Assembly: GCF_021864465.1 (NCBI RefSeq)
Contig: NZ_JAKKUV010000002.1
Span: forward strand, 310,001 to 374,000
Source: Hyphobacterium sp. SN044
Lineage (GTDB): Bacteria; Pseudomonadota; Alphaproteobacteria; Caulobacterales; Maricaulaceae
Reading direction: 5' to 3'
DNA: 64,000 nucleotides
Part shown: positions 42,921-53,602 of the stretch, piece after piece
Position numbering within the stretch: the first letter of the stretch is position 1
Layout: every line of letters begins with the position of its first letter
Notes under the pieces: generated by a model
Databases searched by the model: none
What the model was told of the DNA's origin: nothing
Seen by the model: only the letters and a program-made list of their open reading frames with translations
Program-made: the position numbers and the translations under genes

Positions 42921-44401
42921 TCGAGCGGTTTCCGTCCCGGGAGGATTTCGCCAGGGCGTTCGAACGCGGCGAAACCATACTGGCCGGGGCAAGGCGCATT
43001 GACGACCTTCTGACGCCGGTTGGTGCCTTCATGGCGCTCGCGAAGGGGCGGCCTGACGCCTTCCTTCTGGAATCGGTCGAGGGCGGGGCATGGCGCGGCC
43101 GGTTTTCCGCCATCGGCCTCGATCCCGATTTCCGGTGGGAATTGCGCGGCGGGATTCCCTACGTCCAGATCGGCGACGACGAACCCGTTCAGGACGAGGA
43201 GGATCCCCTTGCCTCGCTGCGCCGCGCGATCGCGGACATGCGGATCGGCCTGCCCGAGGGCACGCCGCCGATCGCCGCCGGCCTGTTCGGCTATCTCGGT
43301 TACGACCTGATCCGCGCCGTCGAACGCCTGCCCGGCAATGCGCCCGACCCGCTCGGCCTGCCGGATGGTGTGCTGATCCGTCCGCGTGTGGTCGTGGTGT
43401 TCGATGCGCTTTACCAGCAGATCACGGCCTATACGCCGGTTCGCCCCGGTGAGGCCGAAGACGCAGATGCGGCCTGGCTCGACGCGCAGGACCGGCTGGA
43501 CCGGGTGATGGCCGCACTCGATGCGGGTGTTCCCGGACAGGCGGCGTCAACAGCTTCCGACACTCCCGGAGAGCCCCAGGCATCGATGGAGCCGGCGGCG
43601 TTTTACGCCATGGTCGACCGGATCAAGCAGCACATCCGCGCCGGCGATGTATTCCAAGGCGTGGCGAGCCAGCGTTTCACCCTGCCCTTCAACCATGATC
43701 CGCTCGCCTTCTACCGCTCGCTGCGGCGGCTGAACCCCTCGCCCTTCCTTTTCCTGTTCCAGTTCGACGGCTTTGCCATTGCCGGATCGAGCCCGGAAAT
43801 CCTCGTCCGCCTGCGCGACGGAACCGTCACCGTCCGCCCGATCGCGGGCACCCGGAAACGAGGCGCAAACCCGGCCGAAGACGATGCCCTCGAAGCCGAT
43901 TTGCTGGCCGATCCCAAGGAGCGCGCCGAGCATCTGATGCTGCTCGACCTTGGCCGCAACGATGTCGGCCGCGTCGCAAAAGCGGGCAGCGTGCGCATCA
44001 CCGACCGCGAAGTCGTCGAGCGCTACAGCCACGTCATGCACATCGTCTCGAATGTCGAAGGCGATCTCGCGGAGGGCGAGGATGCAGTCTCCGCCCTGCT
44101 GGCGGGTTTCCCAGCCGGAACCGTTTCGGGGGCGCCCAAGGTGCGGGCGATGGAAATCCTCGACAATCTCGAGCCGCACCGGCGCGGCGTCTATGCCGGT
44201 GCAGTCGGCTATTTCAGTGCCAATGGCGACATGGACACGTGCATCGCCCTTCGAACCGGTGTCCTGAAAGACGGCCAGCTGCACATTCAGGCCGGGGCCG
44301 GCGTGGTGCTCGATTCCGATCCGGAGTCGGAACGTCAGGAAACCGAGAACAAGGCGCGGGCGCTAGTCCGAGCCGCCGGGGAAGCCTGGCGCTTCGCCTG
44401 A
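42917..44401 (+). CDS. trpE: Anthranilate synthase component I
   Basis: 494 residues starting at a GTG that overlaps the ppiD stop by 4 bp. Chorismate-binding motifs: [46 protein letters not shown] (tryptophan/feedback region and active site), [20 protein letters not shown] and [18 protein letters not shown]. It makes anthranilate from chorismate with ammonia from TrpG. trpG is 1.1 kb downstream, separated by an antisense gene; 39 bp of the 3' end overlaps that gene. Confidence 0.97.
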   Translation: MIERFPSREDFARAFERGETILAGARRIDDLLTPVGAFMALAKGRPDAFLLESVEGGAWRGRFSAIGLDPDFRWELRGGIPYVQIGDDEPVQDEEDPLASLRRAIADMRIGLPEGTPPIAAGLFGYLGYDLIRAVERLPGNAPDPLGLPDGVLIRPRVVVVFDALYQQITAYTPVRPGEAEDADAAWLDAQDRLDRVMAALDAGVPGQAASTASDTPGEPQASMEPAAFYAMVDRIKQHIRAGDVFQGVASQRFTLPFNHDPLAFYRSLRRLNPSPFLFLFQFDGFAIAGSSPEILVRLRDGTVTVRPIAGTRKRGANPAEDDALEADLLADPKERAEHLMLLDLGRNDVGRVAKAGSVRITDREVVERYSHVMHIVSNVEGDLAEGEDAVSALLAGFPAGTVSGAPKVRAMEILDNLEPHRRGVYAGAVGYFSANGDMDTCIALRTGVLKDGQLHIQAGAGVVLDSDPESERQETENKARALVRAAGEAWRFA

Positions 44402-45346
44402 CGCGGCAAGCCGGACCGGATCGTTCCGGCTGTCGAGCCAGTCACCGAGCGCGACGAAGCGATAGCCGCGCGCCTCAGCCTCCGGGATCCAGGCTGCGAG
44501 CGCATCGAGCGTCAGTTCGCGCGGATGACCGATGGCGATGACGTGACCGTCCTGATCCGCCTGATACTCGATCACGCGCAGCTGGGCCTCGATGGCCTCG
44601 ATATTATTGATGTGATCGATGAAGATATCACGGGAAGCTGCTTCAATACCGTTATTATTGGCGATTCTGGCTGCAATCGACCGGGGCGCTGTTACCGAAT
44701 CGAGGAAATAGAGATCGAACGCCCGGGCTTCGGAGAAAAGCGTCGTCATCGCCGCTTCGTCGAGCGTCAGGGCGCTGCCCATATGGTTGTTGAAGCCGCG
44801 TGCGCCGGGCACCTGAGCCATCGCCCATTGCAGCGTGTCACGGACAGTGTCGGCGGATTGCCCTGCGGCCAGAGCGTTCGGCCCCGGATCCCCCTCACCG
44901 GCCGGCTGCATCGGCAGATGGATTAGGGTTTCATGTCCCCGCCCCCGCGCCGCGACGGCGAATTCCGGTGCCAGTTCCGTATTCGGCAGGATGGCGAAAT
45001 TGATTTCTGCGGGAAGGTCGAGCGCGCGCATGGACAGCGCTTCGTCCGCGCCGATATCGTCGATCACGAGGATGATCGCGGGGCCGCTGACCGAAGCCGG
45101 TCCACGATCCCGTGGCGGCTCCGGGATCTGCGTATAGCGTGAGGGGGCCTCGCGCTCGAACGATTCACGCGTCGGCAGGCCGGTGAAGGTTTCCGCTTCC
45201 ACCCGCTCTGCTTCAACGACGTTGACAGCCAGAGTCAGGCCCCGGCGATAGCCCGCATCATGCGCGATCGCACCCATTGCAAACGCCATCGCGGCAATCG
45301 AGCCGGCGAGGATCGGCATGGCGGAGTTGATGGCGCGGCGGGGCAT
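44363..45346 (-). CDS. Divergent polysaccharide deacetylase (YibQ-like)
   Basis: Starting at the ATG at 45346 (MPRRAINSAMPIL) gives 327 residues with one N-terminal hydrophobic segment (signal anchor). The domain begins PAIILVIDDIGADEALSMRA and contains ILPNTELAPEFAVAARGRG, ETLIHLPMQP, FNNHMGSALT and VIAIGHPRELTL, typical of the divergent polysaccharide deacetylase family. Homologues are periplasmic and linked to envelope maintenance, but with no proven substrate. It is antisense between trpE and trpG and overlaps trpE by 39 bp. Confidence 0.9.
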   Translation of the reverse strand: MPRRAINSAMPILAGSIAAMAFAMGAIAHDAGYRRGLTLAVNVVEAERVEAETFTGLPTRESFEREAPSRYTQIPEPPRDRGPASVSGPAIILVIDDIGADEALSMRALDLPAEINFAILPNTELAPEFAVAARGRGHETLIHLPMQPAGEGDPGPNALAAGQSADTVRDTLQWAMAQVPGARGFNNHMGSALTLDEAAMTTLFSEARAFDLYFLDSVTAPRSIAARIANNNGIEAASRDIFIDHINNIEAIEAQLRVIEYQADQDGHVIAIGHPRELTLDALAAWIPEAEARGYRFVALGDWLDSRNDPVRLAASGEAPGFPGGSD

Positions 45347-45491
45347 TAAGGTCCGGGAATCAGCAATGATCGTTGCGCGATTGCCGCCCGCGCGCGGTAA
45401 ATGCGGCGTTAACCCTGTCCCGGCTGCAAGTGCGCTGGACTTGAGACCCCCTTCCCTTAATTTCCGGCCTTCGACGGAATGGCCGGATGCA

Positions 45492-46082
45492 ATGCTGCTG
45501 ATCATCGACAACTACGACAGCTTCACCTTCAACCTCGTGCACTACTTTCAGGAGCTCGGGGCGGAGACGCGTGTCGTGCGCAATGATGCGATGAGCGCGG
45601 CCGAGGCGATTTCCAGCGGAGCTGCCGGCATCGTGATTTCGCCCGGACCCGGCCGGCCCGCCGATGCCGGGATCTGTCCAGAACTGATCAAAACGATCCC
45701 GGCCGATCTGCCCCTGCTCGGCGTCTGCCTCGGACATCAGGGGATCGGCGAGGCGTTCGGCGGCAAGATCGTGCAAGCCAAATCGATCATGCACGGCAAG
45801 ACCAGCGCGATCACACATGACGGCAGCGGCGTCTTTGCCGGACTGCCCTCACCCTTCGAGGTGACCCGCTATCACAGCCTGGCCGTCGACGAGGCGAGCC
45901 TGTCTGACGAAATCGTCGTGAATGCCCGTGCCGAGGATGGCGAGATCATGGGGCTACGCCACCGCGAGCGCCCGATCCACGGCGTGCAATTCCATCCCGA
46001 ATCCATCGCCTCGCAATATGGTCACGAGGTTCTGGCGAACTTCCTGTCGCTCTGCGGCGTACGTCCGAAGGTGGCGGCATGA
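45492..46082 (+). CDS. trpG: Anthranilate synthase glutamine amidotransferase component
   Basis: 196 residues from the ATG at 45492 (MLLIIDNYDSFTFNLVHYFQ); a longer frame upstream overlaps the divergent deacetylase start and lacks homology. Class I amidotransferase residues: SPGPGRPADAG oxyanion loop, nucleophile Cys in LGVCLGHQGIGEAFGG and the His-Glu pair in GVQFHPESIAS. The 145-bp space before it holds the divergent starts, with no clear promoter or Trp leader peptide. Overlaps trpD by 4 bp. Confidence 0.97.
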   Translation: MLLIIDNYDSFTFNLVHYFQELGAETRVVRNDAMSAAEAISSGAAGIVISPGPGRPADAGICPELIKTIPADLPLLGVCLGHQGIGEAFGGKIVQAKSIMHGKTSAITHDGSGVFAGLPSPFEVTRYHSLAVDEASLSDEIVVNARAEDGEIMGLRHRERPIHGVQFHPESIASQYGHEVLANFLSLCGVRPKVAA

Positions 46083-47098
46083 GCGCGCTTCTGAACTGCA
46101 TCCAGGCCTTCACACATGGCGAGCGCCCGTCCGCCGAGGACATCGAAGGCGCGTTCGGCGTGTTGATGGAGGGCGAAGCGGGCGATGCCGAGATCGGCGG
46201 TTTTCTCGTTGGCCTCGCGGCCCTGGGTGAAAAGCCCGAGGATCTCGCTGCCGGGGCCCGCGCGCTGCGGGCGCGCATGTCCGGGCTGACCGCACCGGCG
46301 GGCGCGATCGACACGTGCGGCACCGGCGGCGACGCCAAAGGCACGTACAATATCTCGACCGCTGCGGCGCTGGTCGCCGCGGGCGCGGGCGCGACGGTCG
46401 CCAAGCACGGCAATCGCGCCGCGTCCTCGAAATCGGGTTCCGCCGAAGTGCTGGCCGCGCTTGGCGTTGCGCTCGATGCGACGCCGGACCGGGTCGAACG
46501 CGCACTGACCGAGGCCCGCGTCGGTTTCCTCTTCGCGCCGGCCCACCATTCCGCCGTCCGCCACGTCGCCGGTGCGCGCAAAGCGCTGCGCGCACGGACG
46601 GTGTTCAACCTGCTTGGCCCGCTCGCCAATCCGGCAGGGGCCAAACGCCAGCTGCTCGGCGTGTTTGCGGAACGGTGGATAGAACCGGTCGCGTTCGCGC
46701 TGCGCGATCTCGGCGCGGAGCGGGCCTGGGTGGTGCGGGGCCGCGATGGTCTCGACGAATTGTCGATCTCCGGTCCGTCCGACGTCGCCGAGTTGACCGA
46801 TGGCGAGGTCCGCCGCTTCACCGTCTCGCCGGCCGATGCCGGACTGCCGGAACACGACATCGAAGCCATCATCGGCGGCACGCCGGACGAGAACGCCGTC
46901 GCGCTGCGCGCCGTCCTCGCCGGAGAGACAGGCGCCTATCGCGACATCGTCATCCTGAACGCCGCCGCGGCGCTCGTGATTTCCAGTCTCGCCGGGGACC
47001 TCAAGGACGGGGCGGCACAGGCGGCCCGCTCGATCGACAGCGGCGCGGCACGGGCTGCGCTCGACACGATGGCGAAAATCTCGCGGGGCGAAGCGTGA
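46079..47098 (+). CDS. trpD: Anthranilate phosphoribosyltransferase
   Basis: 339 residues. The PRPP-binding signature [55 protein letters not shown] and [11 protein letters not shown] are all intact. It joins anthranilate to PRPP. ATG overlaps the trpG stop, and its TGA overlaps the GTG of trpC. Confidence 0.97.
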   Translation: MSALLNCIQAFTHGERPSAEDIEGAFGVLMEGEAGDAEIGGFLVGLAALGEKPEDLAAGARALRARMSGLTAPAGAIDTCGTGGDAKGTYNISTAAALVAAGAGATVAKHGNRAASSKSGSAEVLAALGVALDATPDRVERALTEARVGFLFAPAHHSAVRHVAGARKALRARTVFNLLGPLANPAGAKRQLLGVFAERWIEPVAFALRDLGAERAWVVRGRDGLDELSISGPSDVAELTDGEVRRFTVSPADAGLPEHDIEAIIGGTPDENAVALRAVLAGETGAYRDIVILNAAAALVISSLAGDLKDGAAQAARSIDSGAARAALDTMAKISRGEA

Positions 47099-47895
47099 GT
47101 GCGCTCGCCCGGATCGAAGCCTACAAGCGCGGCGAGATTGCCAGCCGGAAGGCCGCACTGCCCTTTGCCGATCTCGAAGCGGGAGCGCGCAACGCCTCAC
47201 CGGTGCGCGGTTTTGCCGATGCGCTGGCCCGCAAGTTCAAGGCGACCGGCACCGCGCTGATCGCGGAAGTGAAGAAGGCGAGCCCGTCGAAAGGCCTGAT
47301 CCGGGCCGATTTCGACCCACCGGCTCTGGCGAAAGCCTATGAGGACGGCGGGGCGGCTTGCCTGTCGGTCCTGACCGATGCGCCGAGCTTTCAGGGCCAT
47401 GAGGATTTCCTCAAGACGGCCCGCGCCGCAACGGCCCTGCCCGTCCTGCGCAAGGACTTCATGCTCGATCCCTGGCAGGTCGTCGAGGCGCGCGCGATGG
47501 GCGCGGACGCCATTCTCGTCATCATGGCGAGCGTCGATGACGCGCTAGCCGCAGACCTGATCGCCGCCGCGACCCATTGGGGCATGGATTCGCTGATCGA
47601 GACGCATGACGCCGAAGAGCTGGAGCGCGCCCTCGCCCTGCCCTCGCCGCTGATCGGCGTGAACAACCGGAACCTCAAGACGTTCGAAACGTCCCTTGAG
47701 ACCTTCGAGACGCTCGCCCCGATGATCCCTCCGGATCGATTCGCGATTGCCGAAAGCGGAATTGCGGAAGCGGCCGATATTGCCCGGCTCATACGGGCCG
47801 GCGCGAAGGGCTATCTCGTTGGCGAAAGTCTGATGCGGCAAGGCGATGTACGCCGGGCGACCGAACGGCTTCTGGACGTTTCCGCGTTTACTTGA
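47095..47895 (+). CDS. trpC: Indole-3-glycerol phosphate synthase
   Basis: 266 residues from the GTG at 47095. TIM-barrel motifs: [76 protein letters not shown] and YLVGESLM. It closes the indole ring. It is the last trp gene here; trpB, trpA and trpF are not in the window. lexA follows after 71 bp in place of moaC-moeA, which often intervene. Confidence 0.97.
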   Translation: MSALARIEAYKRGEIASRKAALPFADLEAGARNASPVRGFADALARKFKATGTALIAEVKKASPSKGLIRADFDPPALAKAYEDGGAACLSVLTDAPSFQGHEDFLKTARAATALPVLRKDFMLDPWQVVEARAMGADAILVIMASVDDALAADLIAAATHWGMDSLIETHDAEELERALALPSPLIGVNNRNLKTFETSLETFETLAPMIPPDRFAIAESGIAEAADIARLIRAGAKGYLVGESLMRQGDVRRATERLLDVSAFT

Positions 47896-47920
47896 CGTTT
47901 ACCCGGAACACTCATAGAAC
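47891..47920 (+). promoter_or_regulatory. lexA promoter with SOS box
   Basis: A -35-like CTTGAC (47891-47896) is followed by GAAC-N7-GAAC (47906-47909 and 47917-47920), the complement of the alphaproteobacterial LexA box GTTC-N7-GTTC. The second half-site covers the expected -10 region, so LexA bound here would block its own transcription. The start codon is 47 bp downstream. Confidence 0.82.
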
Positions 47921-47966
47921 ATTTCACAAGTTTCTGATTTGTTCCGTCCGCTCCGGGAGGCCGATC

Positions 47967-48650
47967 ATGCTCACGAAGAAACAGCACGAGCTGCTGCTTT
48001 TCATTCACCGCCGCCTGTCCGAGTCGGGCGTGTCGCCCTCATTCGACGAGATGAAGGACGCGCTGAACCTGGCGTCGAAGTCCGGCGTGCACCGCCTGAT
48101 CACGGCGCTGGAGGAACGCGGCTTCATCCGCCGGCTCGCCCACCGGGCGCGGGCGCTCGAAGTGCTGAAGCTGCCGGATTCGGCGGGCGCAACACCGCCC
48201 GCGCGCGATCTCGGCCCCAATGTCGTGCGCGCCGATTTCAATAGCCGCGCCGATGACACGCAGGGTGTCGACATTCCGGTCCTTGGCCGGATCGCCGCCG
48301 GTGTGCCGATTGAGGCCATCCAGCACGAGACTGACCGCATCCTTCTGCCGCCAACTCTGGCGGGCGGTTCGGGCGACCATTTCGCCCTCGAGGTCAGCGG
48401 CGACTCGATGATCGATGCCGGGATTCTCGATGGCGATATCGTGATCATCGAACGGGCCAACACCGCGCAGACCGGCGATATCGTCGTCGCCTTGGTCGAT
48501 CGCGAGGAAGCCACGCTGAAGCGGCTGCGCAAGAAGGGCGGGTCGATCGCGCTCGAAGCCGCGAACCCGGCCTATGAAACCCGGATATTCGGCCCCGACC
48601 GGGTCGAGGTTCAAGGCAAGCTGGTCGGTCTGATCCGCCGCTACAACTGA
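47967..48650 (+). CDS. lexA: SOS repressor LexA
   Basis: 227 residues from the ATG at 47967 with the CGGGAGG ribosome site just upstream. The winged helix is [20 protein letters not shown] with recognition helix near [16 protein letters not shown]. The autocleavage site is Ala111-Gly112 (RIAAGVP), and the Ser/Lys dyad is Ser147 (SGDSM) and Lys185 (EATLKR). RecA-stimulated self-cleavage releases SOS genes. Its own promoter carries an SOS box. Its stop overlaps the 3' end of comEC by 10 bp. Confidence 0.97.
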   Translation: MLTKKQHELLLFIHRRLSESGVSPSFDEMKDALNLASKSGVHRLITALEERGFIRRLAHRARALEVLKLPDSAGATPPARDLGPNVVRADFNSRADDTQGVDIPVLGRIAAGVPIEAIQHETDRILLPPTLAGGSGDHFALEVSGDSMIDAGILDGDIVIIERANTAQTGDIVVALVDREEATLKRLRKKGGSIALEAANPAYETRIFGPDRVEVQGKLVGLIRRYN

Positions 48651-50749
48651 TCGCCGCGTGCGGTCCACGGGCGCTGCCCCCGGACCGCATCGACGCTCTG
48701 CGTGGTCAGCTGGCCCTCTCGACCAAACCACAAGGCCAATGCGCCGTGCTCGCCCAACTGGCGGCCGTCGATCAGGATGGCCGCGCAGTTTGCGCGCTCC
48801 GCGCCCCGCACCGGAAAGCGGGTGACGACGAGGTCTGCGGTACGGCAATCGTCGCGCAGGACTTCCGGCGTATCCGGGAAGGCAATGACCTGACCCGACA
48901 CGTGGCCCGCACACCCCGTCTCGTCACAGATCACGCCGGACGCTGGGCTTTCTCCCCGCTCCTCTCCCGACCGTTCGAGGAAGACACGCGCGGCGAAGCG
49001 CGAGCGGCGCGTATTACTGGCGCTCCAGTCCCCGCCATCGCCAAAGCGCGCAATCATCACACCGCCTTCGGTGATCAGCGCATCGGGCTGGTCGCTCATC
49101 GCCCAGACGGCAAGCGCCAGCGCCATGCCGGCCGCGCCTGCAAGCCGGACCAGTCCGCGCCCGGCGGCCAGCAGGACGAACCCTGCGGCGTAGATGGCGA
49201 GCGCGATCCCGGGAGCCGCCGCAGCCGGCGTCAGAGCGCCGGGCAAGCTTTCGGTGAAGCTGGCGACGGCGATCACCCAGGCGAGCCCCTTGTCCATGAC
49301 CCAGAGCGCGAGGCCATCGAGACCGATGGGCATCAACAGCAAGGCGAAGGCGCCAGCCGGCATGACGATGAGCGAGAAGACCGGCATGGCGGCGAGGTTC
49401 GCGCCGAAGCCATAGGCCGCGAGCCGGTGAAAGTGAAAGGCCGCAAAGCCGCCTGTCGCCGATCCCGCCACGAATGAGGATCCGGCAAGCGCGCCCCAGA
49501 AGCCGGCAAATCGAGAGACAATCCCACGTGGTCCCTCCGCGCGCCGCCGGGCCAGATTGAACGCCGCAACAAGCGCGATGGCCGCCGCGAACGACATCTG
49601 GAAGCCCGGGGTCACGATGCTTTCCGGCTGAAAGACAAGAACGGCAAGCGCGGCGAGCCCGACCATGTGCATGGAGGCGGCACGCCGTCCCGCAAGAACG
49701 CCGAGCAGGACCGCGCCGGTCATCACGAAGGCGCGCTGCGTCGGGATGGCGGCGCCGGACAGGAGGAGATAGCCCGCCGCGGCAAGGAGCGCTGCAATGG
49801 CCGCCGGCATGCGCGGATCGATCGCCCGGGCGAGCGGCTCGATACGGGCGATGACCCAGGTCGCGGCAAAGAAGACACCGCCCGCCATTAACGCCATGTG
49901 CAGGCCGGAGATTGCGAGGATGTGGCCCAGCCCCGATGCGCGCAGGCTTTCTGCCACGTCCGGGTCGATACCGGACCGATCACCGGTCAGGAGCGCAGCG
50001 GCGACACCGCCCGTCCGCTCCGGCATTTGCGCGCGTATGCGCTCGGCGATCGACCAGCGCCAGGCCGCGAAGCCGCGAGAGAGCCGGTCGCCGGACATCT
50101 CCACGGCTTCCGGCCGGCTGACGGCGAAGCCGGTACCGCCGATGCCGGAGAACCAGGCCGCGAAGCCGGAATCATAACTGCCAGGAACCGCCGGGCGCGG
50201 CGGCGGGCCGAGCACGGCGCGCAATCTGATGCCGTCGCCAGGCACGAATTCGCCGCGCGACGCGCTGACCCGGATGCGCGGCGGCGGAACGTCCATCCCG
50301 TCGATGGCCGAAACACGAATGATCAGACGTTCCCGGGAGGTGGAGCGCTGCACATCCTCGATCCACCCCGTCACCGTCCGTGCGCGATCGCTGTCGGTGA
50401 TTACCGTGTGCGCAACAGCCTGGGTGCGAATATCCGAGCGGGCAAACCCGGCGAGCACCATGGCCACGACCAGAAGCGCGACCGGCCCGACAATGTGCCG
50501 CCGCCCGAGCCAGAGCGAAGCCGCAGCGAGAATGGCCGCAAGAAGGACCGCGGGCATCCAGATCCAGGACGGGGGTTCGACCGGCAATGTGTAGTAGATC
50601 ACCGCGCCGACTCCGAATGCCGCCGGCAGGGCGACGGCAAGCGGTAATCCGCCCCAGCCGACACGCTCGGCCAGCGGTGCGATCCGCCGCATCACGCGGT
50701 GCCGCAAACCGTGTGTGGCAACGGAATATCGAAGCGGTGTATCGGTCAC
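48641..50749 (-). CDS. comEC: ComEC/Rec2-family DNA uptake channel protein
   Basis: 702 residues, polytopic membrane protein. The N-terminal region (two TM helices plus DUF4131-like soluble part, [18 protein letters not shown]) precedes the competence domain: [56 protein letters not shown] and [15 protein letters not shown]. The C-terminal part lacks the long metallo-beta-lactamase domain seen in full ComEC and contains a cysteine-bearing region ([11 protein letters not shown]). It may carry single-stranded DNA across the inner membrane. Located between lexA and gltX, as in relatives. Confidence 0.9.
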   Translation of the reverse strand: MTDTPLRYSVATHGLRHRVMRRIAPLAERVGWGGLPLAVALPAAFGVGAVIYYTLPVEPPSWIWMPAVLLAAILAAASLWLGRRHIVGPVALLVVAMVLAGFARSDIRTQAVAHTVITDSDRARTVTGWIEDVQRSTSRERLIIRVSAIDGMDVPPPRIRVSASRGEFVPGDGIRLRAVLGPPPRPAVPGSYDSGFAAWFSGIGGTGFAVSRPEAVEMSGDRLSRGFAAWRWSIAERIRAQMPERTGGVAAALLTGDRSGIDPDVAESLRASGLGHILAISGLHMALMAGGVFFAATWVIARIEPLARAIDPRMPAAIAALLAAAGYLLLSGAAIPTQRAFVMTGAVLLGVLAGRRAASMHMVGLAALAVLVFQPESIVTPGFQMSFAAAIALVAAFNLARRRAEGPRGIVSRFAGFWGALAGSSFVAGSATGGFAAFHFHRLAAYGFGANLAAMPVFSLIVMPAGAFALLLMPIGLDGLALWVMDKGLAWVIAVASFTESLPGALTPAAAAPGIALAIYAAGFVLLAAGRGLVRLAGAAGMALALAVWAMSDQPDALITEGGVMIARFGDGGDWSASNTRRSRFAARVFLERSGEERGESPASGVICDETGCAGHVSGQVIAFPDTPEVLRDDCRTADLVVTRFPVRGAERANCAAILIDGRQLGEHGALALWFGREGQLTTQSVDAVRGQRPWTARGDQL
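48659..48689 (+). terminator. Hairpin after lexA, inside comEC 3' end
   Basis: TGCGGTCC (48659-48666) pairs perfectly with GGACCGCA (48682-48689), and a nested GGGC-GCT-GCCC lies in the loop. It is 8 bp past the lexA stop and within comEC codons. No U run follows, so its role as terminator is uncertain. Confidence 0.4.
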
Positions 50750-50835
50750 GTCCGATACCCTATCCCTGTCCCGGCACGCATGCTATCACGCTGCCGGACA
50801 CCGCAGCGCAGCATGTCTTTTCGCAGGTGCAATAG

Positions 50836-52254
50836 TTGAACGATCAGGTCATCACACGCTTCGCCCCCTCGCCCACCGGCTATCTGCATATCGGTGGCGC
50901 ACGGACGGCGCTGTTCAACTGGCTGTTCGCGCGCGGGCGCGGCGGCAAATTCCTGCTGCGTATTGAGGACACCGACCGCGCGCGCTCCACGCAGGACGCG
51001 ATCGACGCCATTCTCGACGGGCTCAGCTGGCTTGGTCTCGACTGGGACGGTGAGCCGGTCTCGCAATTTTCCCGCGCCGAACGCCATCGTGAGGCTGTCG
51101 ACGAGCTTGTGAAGCGCGGCCGCGCCTTCCGCTGCTACTGTACGCCGGAAGAGGTCGAGACGCTCCGTGAGCAGGCCTTCGCCGAAGGCCGTGCGCTGCG
51201 CTCACCCTGGCGCGACCGGGATCCGGCGATGGCACCGGCAAATGCCGCCTACACGATCCGGTTCAAGGCAGGCGATGACGACGTGATCGTACGGGACGAA
51301 GTCCAGGGCGATGTGAGGTGGGCCGCGAAGGAATTCGACGACCTGATCCTTTTGCGCAGCGACGGCGTGCCGACCTACAATCTCGCCGTCGTGGTCGACG
51401 ATCACGACATGGGCGTGACGCACATCATTCGCGGCGACGATCATCTGACCAATGCCGCGCGCCAGAGCCAGATCTATGCAGCGCTCGGCTGGGACATTCC
51501 GGTCTTCGCGCACATCCCGCTGATCCATGGACCGGACGGCAAGAAGCTGTCGAAACGCCATGGCGCACTCGGTGTCGAGGCCTACCGGGAGATGGGCTAT
51601 CTGCCCGAAGGTCTTCGGGCCTACCTCCTGCGCCTCGGCTGGGCGCATGGCGATCAGGAGTATTTCACCGATGCCGAGGCCAAGGCCGCTTTCGGATTTG
51701 GCGGTCTCGGCAAGGCTCCGGCGCGGCTCGACTTCGACAAGCTGGCGCACATCAACGGCCTGGCCATGCGCGACGCCGACGAGGCGCGCCTCGTCGATCT
51801 GCTGACAACCCGGCTGCTTTCAGACACAGCCCCGCCGGCGCTCGGCGAGGCCGAATTGCGCGCGCGTCTTACCGCTGCGATGCCGGCGTTGAAAACGCGG
51901 GCTTCCAGCCTCGCCGATCTCGCCGATCAGGCCTATTTCCTCTACGCTGAAAGGCCGTTTCGAATCGAAGGCAAGACGGCGAAAGCGCTCGACGACGATG
52001 CGCGGATCCGCCTTGGCCGCCTCGCGACACAGCTTGGCGCCCTGCCTGACTGGAATGATGCCGCGCTCGCCGCGGCATTGAAAGACTTCGCTGAAGCCGA
52101 ACAGGTCGGTTTCGGCAAAATTGGTCAGCCGCTGCGTGCCGCCCTCACCGGCGGTGCTCCCGCGCCGGACCTTTCCGCCGTGATGGAATTCCTCGGCAAG
52201 GAGGAAACGCTGTCGCGCATCAAGGAACAATGTCTGCCGTCCGATACGGCATGA
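50836..52254 (+). CDS. gltX: Glutamate--tRNA ligase
   Basis: 472 residues beginning at a TTG (50836); the next residues [20 protein letters not shown] are the normal N-terminus and no ATG fits. Class I motifs: HIGG in [17 protein letters not shown] and KLSKR in [32 protein letters not shown] is typical of GluRS. It charges tRNA-Glu. Divergent from comEC with 86 bp between; gltA follows after 19 bp. Confidence 0.96.
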   Translation: MNDQVITRFAPSPTGYLHIGGARTALFNWLFARGRGGKFLLRIEDTDRARSTQDAIDAILDGLSWLGLDWDGEPVSQFSRAERHREAVDELVKRGRAFRCYCTPEEVETLREQAFAEGRALRSPWRDRDPAMAPANAAYTIRFKAGDDDVIVRDEVQGDVRWAAKEFDDLILLRSDGVPTYNLAVVVDDHDMGVTHIIRGDDHLTNAARQSQIYAALGWDIPVFAHIPLIHGPDGKKLSKRHGALGVEAYREMGYLPEGLRAYLLRLGWAHGDQEYFTDAEAKAAFGFGGLGKAPARLDFDKLAHINGLAMRDADEARLVDLLTTRLLSDTAPPALGEAELRARLTAAMPALKTRASSLADLADQAYFLYAERPFRIEGKTAKALDDDARIRLGRLATQLGALPDWNDAALAAALKDFAEAEQVGFGKIGQPLRAALTGGAPAPDLSAVMEFLGKEETLSRIKEQCLPSDTA

Positions 52255-52273
52255 CATCGGACACGATTGGGGA

Positions 52274-53584
52274 ATGACGATGGAAAGCAAAGCCAAAGCC
52301 GCCGGAAAAGCGACGCTGTCGATTGACGGCAAGACCTACGACCTTCCGGTCTACAAGGGTTCGGTCGGCCCCGACGTGGTCGATATCCGCAGCCTGTACA
52401 AGGATGCGGGCGTCTTCACCTATGACCCTGGCTTCACCTCGACCGCCAGCTGCGAGTCTCAGATCACCTATATCGACGGCGACGAGGGCGTCCTTCTGTA
52501 TCGCGGCTATCCGATCGACGATCTGGCGGACAATTCCAGCTTTATAGAGGTCGCCTACCTGCTGCTGCACGGCGAGCTGCCGAACCCGGCCGAGCTGAAG
52601 GAGTTCGACCAGACGATCCGGTATCACACGATGCTGCACGATCAGTTCGACCAGTTCTTCCGCGGCTTCCGCCGCGACGCGCACCCGATGGCGGTGATGG
52701 TCGGCACGGTCGGCGCACTGTCGGCCTTCTATCACGACTCCACGGACATCAATGATCCGCGGGCCCGCGTGATCGCCAGCCACCGCATGATCGCGAAAAT
52801 GCCGACGATCGCGGCGCGCGCCTACAAGTATTCCGTGGGCCAGCCCTTCGTCAGCCCGCGCAACGAGCTCGATTTCGCATCGAACTTCCTGCGCATGTGC
52901 TTCGCGGTGCCGGCCGAGGATTATGTGGTCAATCCGATCCTGTCGCGTGCGATGGACCGGATTTTCATCCTGCACGCCGATCACGAACAGAACGCCTCGA
53001 CCTCGACCGTTCGTCTTGCCGGTTCGTCGGGTGCCAATCCGTTCGCCTGCATCGCGGCGGGCATCGCCTCGCTGTGGGGTCCGGCGCATGGCGGCGCGAA
53101 TGAAGCCGCGCTCAACATGCTGGAAGAAATCGGCGACGTGTCGCGGATCCCGGAATTCATCGCCCGCGCGAAGGACAAGAATGATCCCTTCCGCCTGATG
53201 GGCTTCGGCCACCGCGTCTACAAGAATTACGATCCGCGCGCGAAGGTGATGCGCACGACCTGTCACGAAGTGCTCAACGAGCTCGGCGTGAAGGACGATC
53301 CGCTGCTGGCGGTCGCGCTCGAGCTGGAGAAGATCGCGCTCGAGGATCCGTATTTCGTCGAGAAAAAGCTCTATCCGAACATCGACTTCTATTCGGGCAT
53401 CACGCTGCGCGCGATGGGCTTCCCGACCTCGATGTTCACGGTGCTGTTCGCGCTCGCCCGCACGGTCGGCTGGATCGCGCAGTGGACCGAAATGCTGGAA
53501 GATCCGTCGCAGAAGATCGGTCGCCCGCGCCAGCTCTTCACCGGCTCGCCGGAGCGCGACTACATTCCGCGAAACGAGCGCTAG
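52274..53584 (+). CDS. gltA: Citrate synthase (type II)
   Basis: 436 residues, the length of hexameric proteobacterial enzymes. It begins with ATG codons at 52274 and 52280. Catalytic residues are in [20 protein letters not shown] (His), [12 protein letters not shown] (His) and the Asp of [23 protein letters not shown] binds citrate. It condenses oxaloacetate and acetyl-CoA, using acetyl-CoA from the pyruvate dehydrogenase encoded in this window. A strong hairpin for termination lies in the convergent lpxB 3' end. Confidence 0.98.
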   Translation: MTMESKAKAAGKATLSIDGKTYDLPVYKGSVGPDVVDIRSLYKDAGVFTYDPGFTSTASCESQITYIDGDEGVLLYRGYPIDDLADNSSFIEVAYLLLHGELPNPAELKEFDQTIRYHTMLHDQFDQFFRGFRRDAHPMAVMVGTVGALSAFYHDSTDINDPRARVIASHRMIAKMPTIAARAYKYSVGQPFVSPRNELDFASNFLRMCFAVPAEDYVVNPILSRAMDRIFILHADHEQNASTSTVRLAGSSGANPFACIAAGIASLWGPAHGGANEAALNMLEEIGDVSRIPEFIARAKDKNDPFRLMGFGHRVYKNYDPRAKVMRTTCHEVLNELGVKDDPLLAVALELEKIALEDPYFVEKKLYPNIDFYSGITLRAMGFPTSMFTVLFALARTVGWIAQWTEMLEDPSQKIGRPRQLFTGSPERDYIPRNER

Positions 53585-53602
53585 GATCGGATCCCGCCGG
53601 CG

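Noticed and set aside
42862..42940. Trp leader peptide or attenuator before trpE
   Set aside because: trpE starts inside the ppiD stop codon, leaving no leader space; no Trp-rich short frame precedes it.
40812..42992. Upstream extension of the tpiA frame to 969 codons
   Set aside because: It is antisense to ppiD; normal TpiA begins at [12 protein letters not shown], so the remainder is an artefact of GC-rich third positions.
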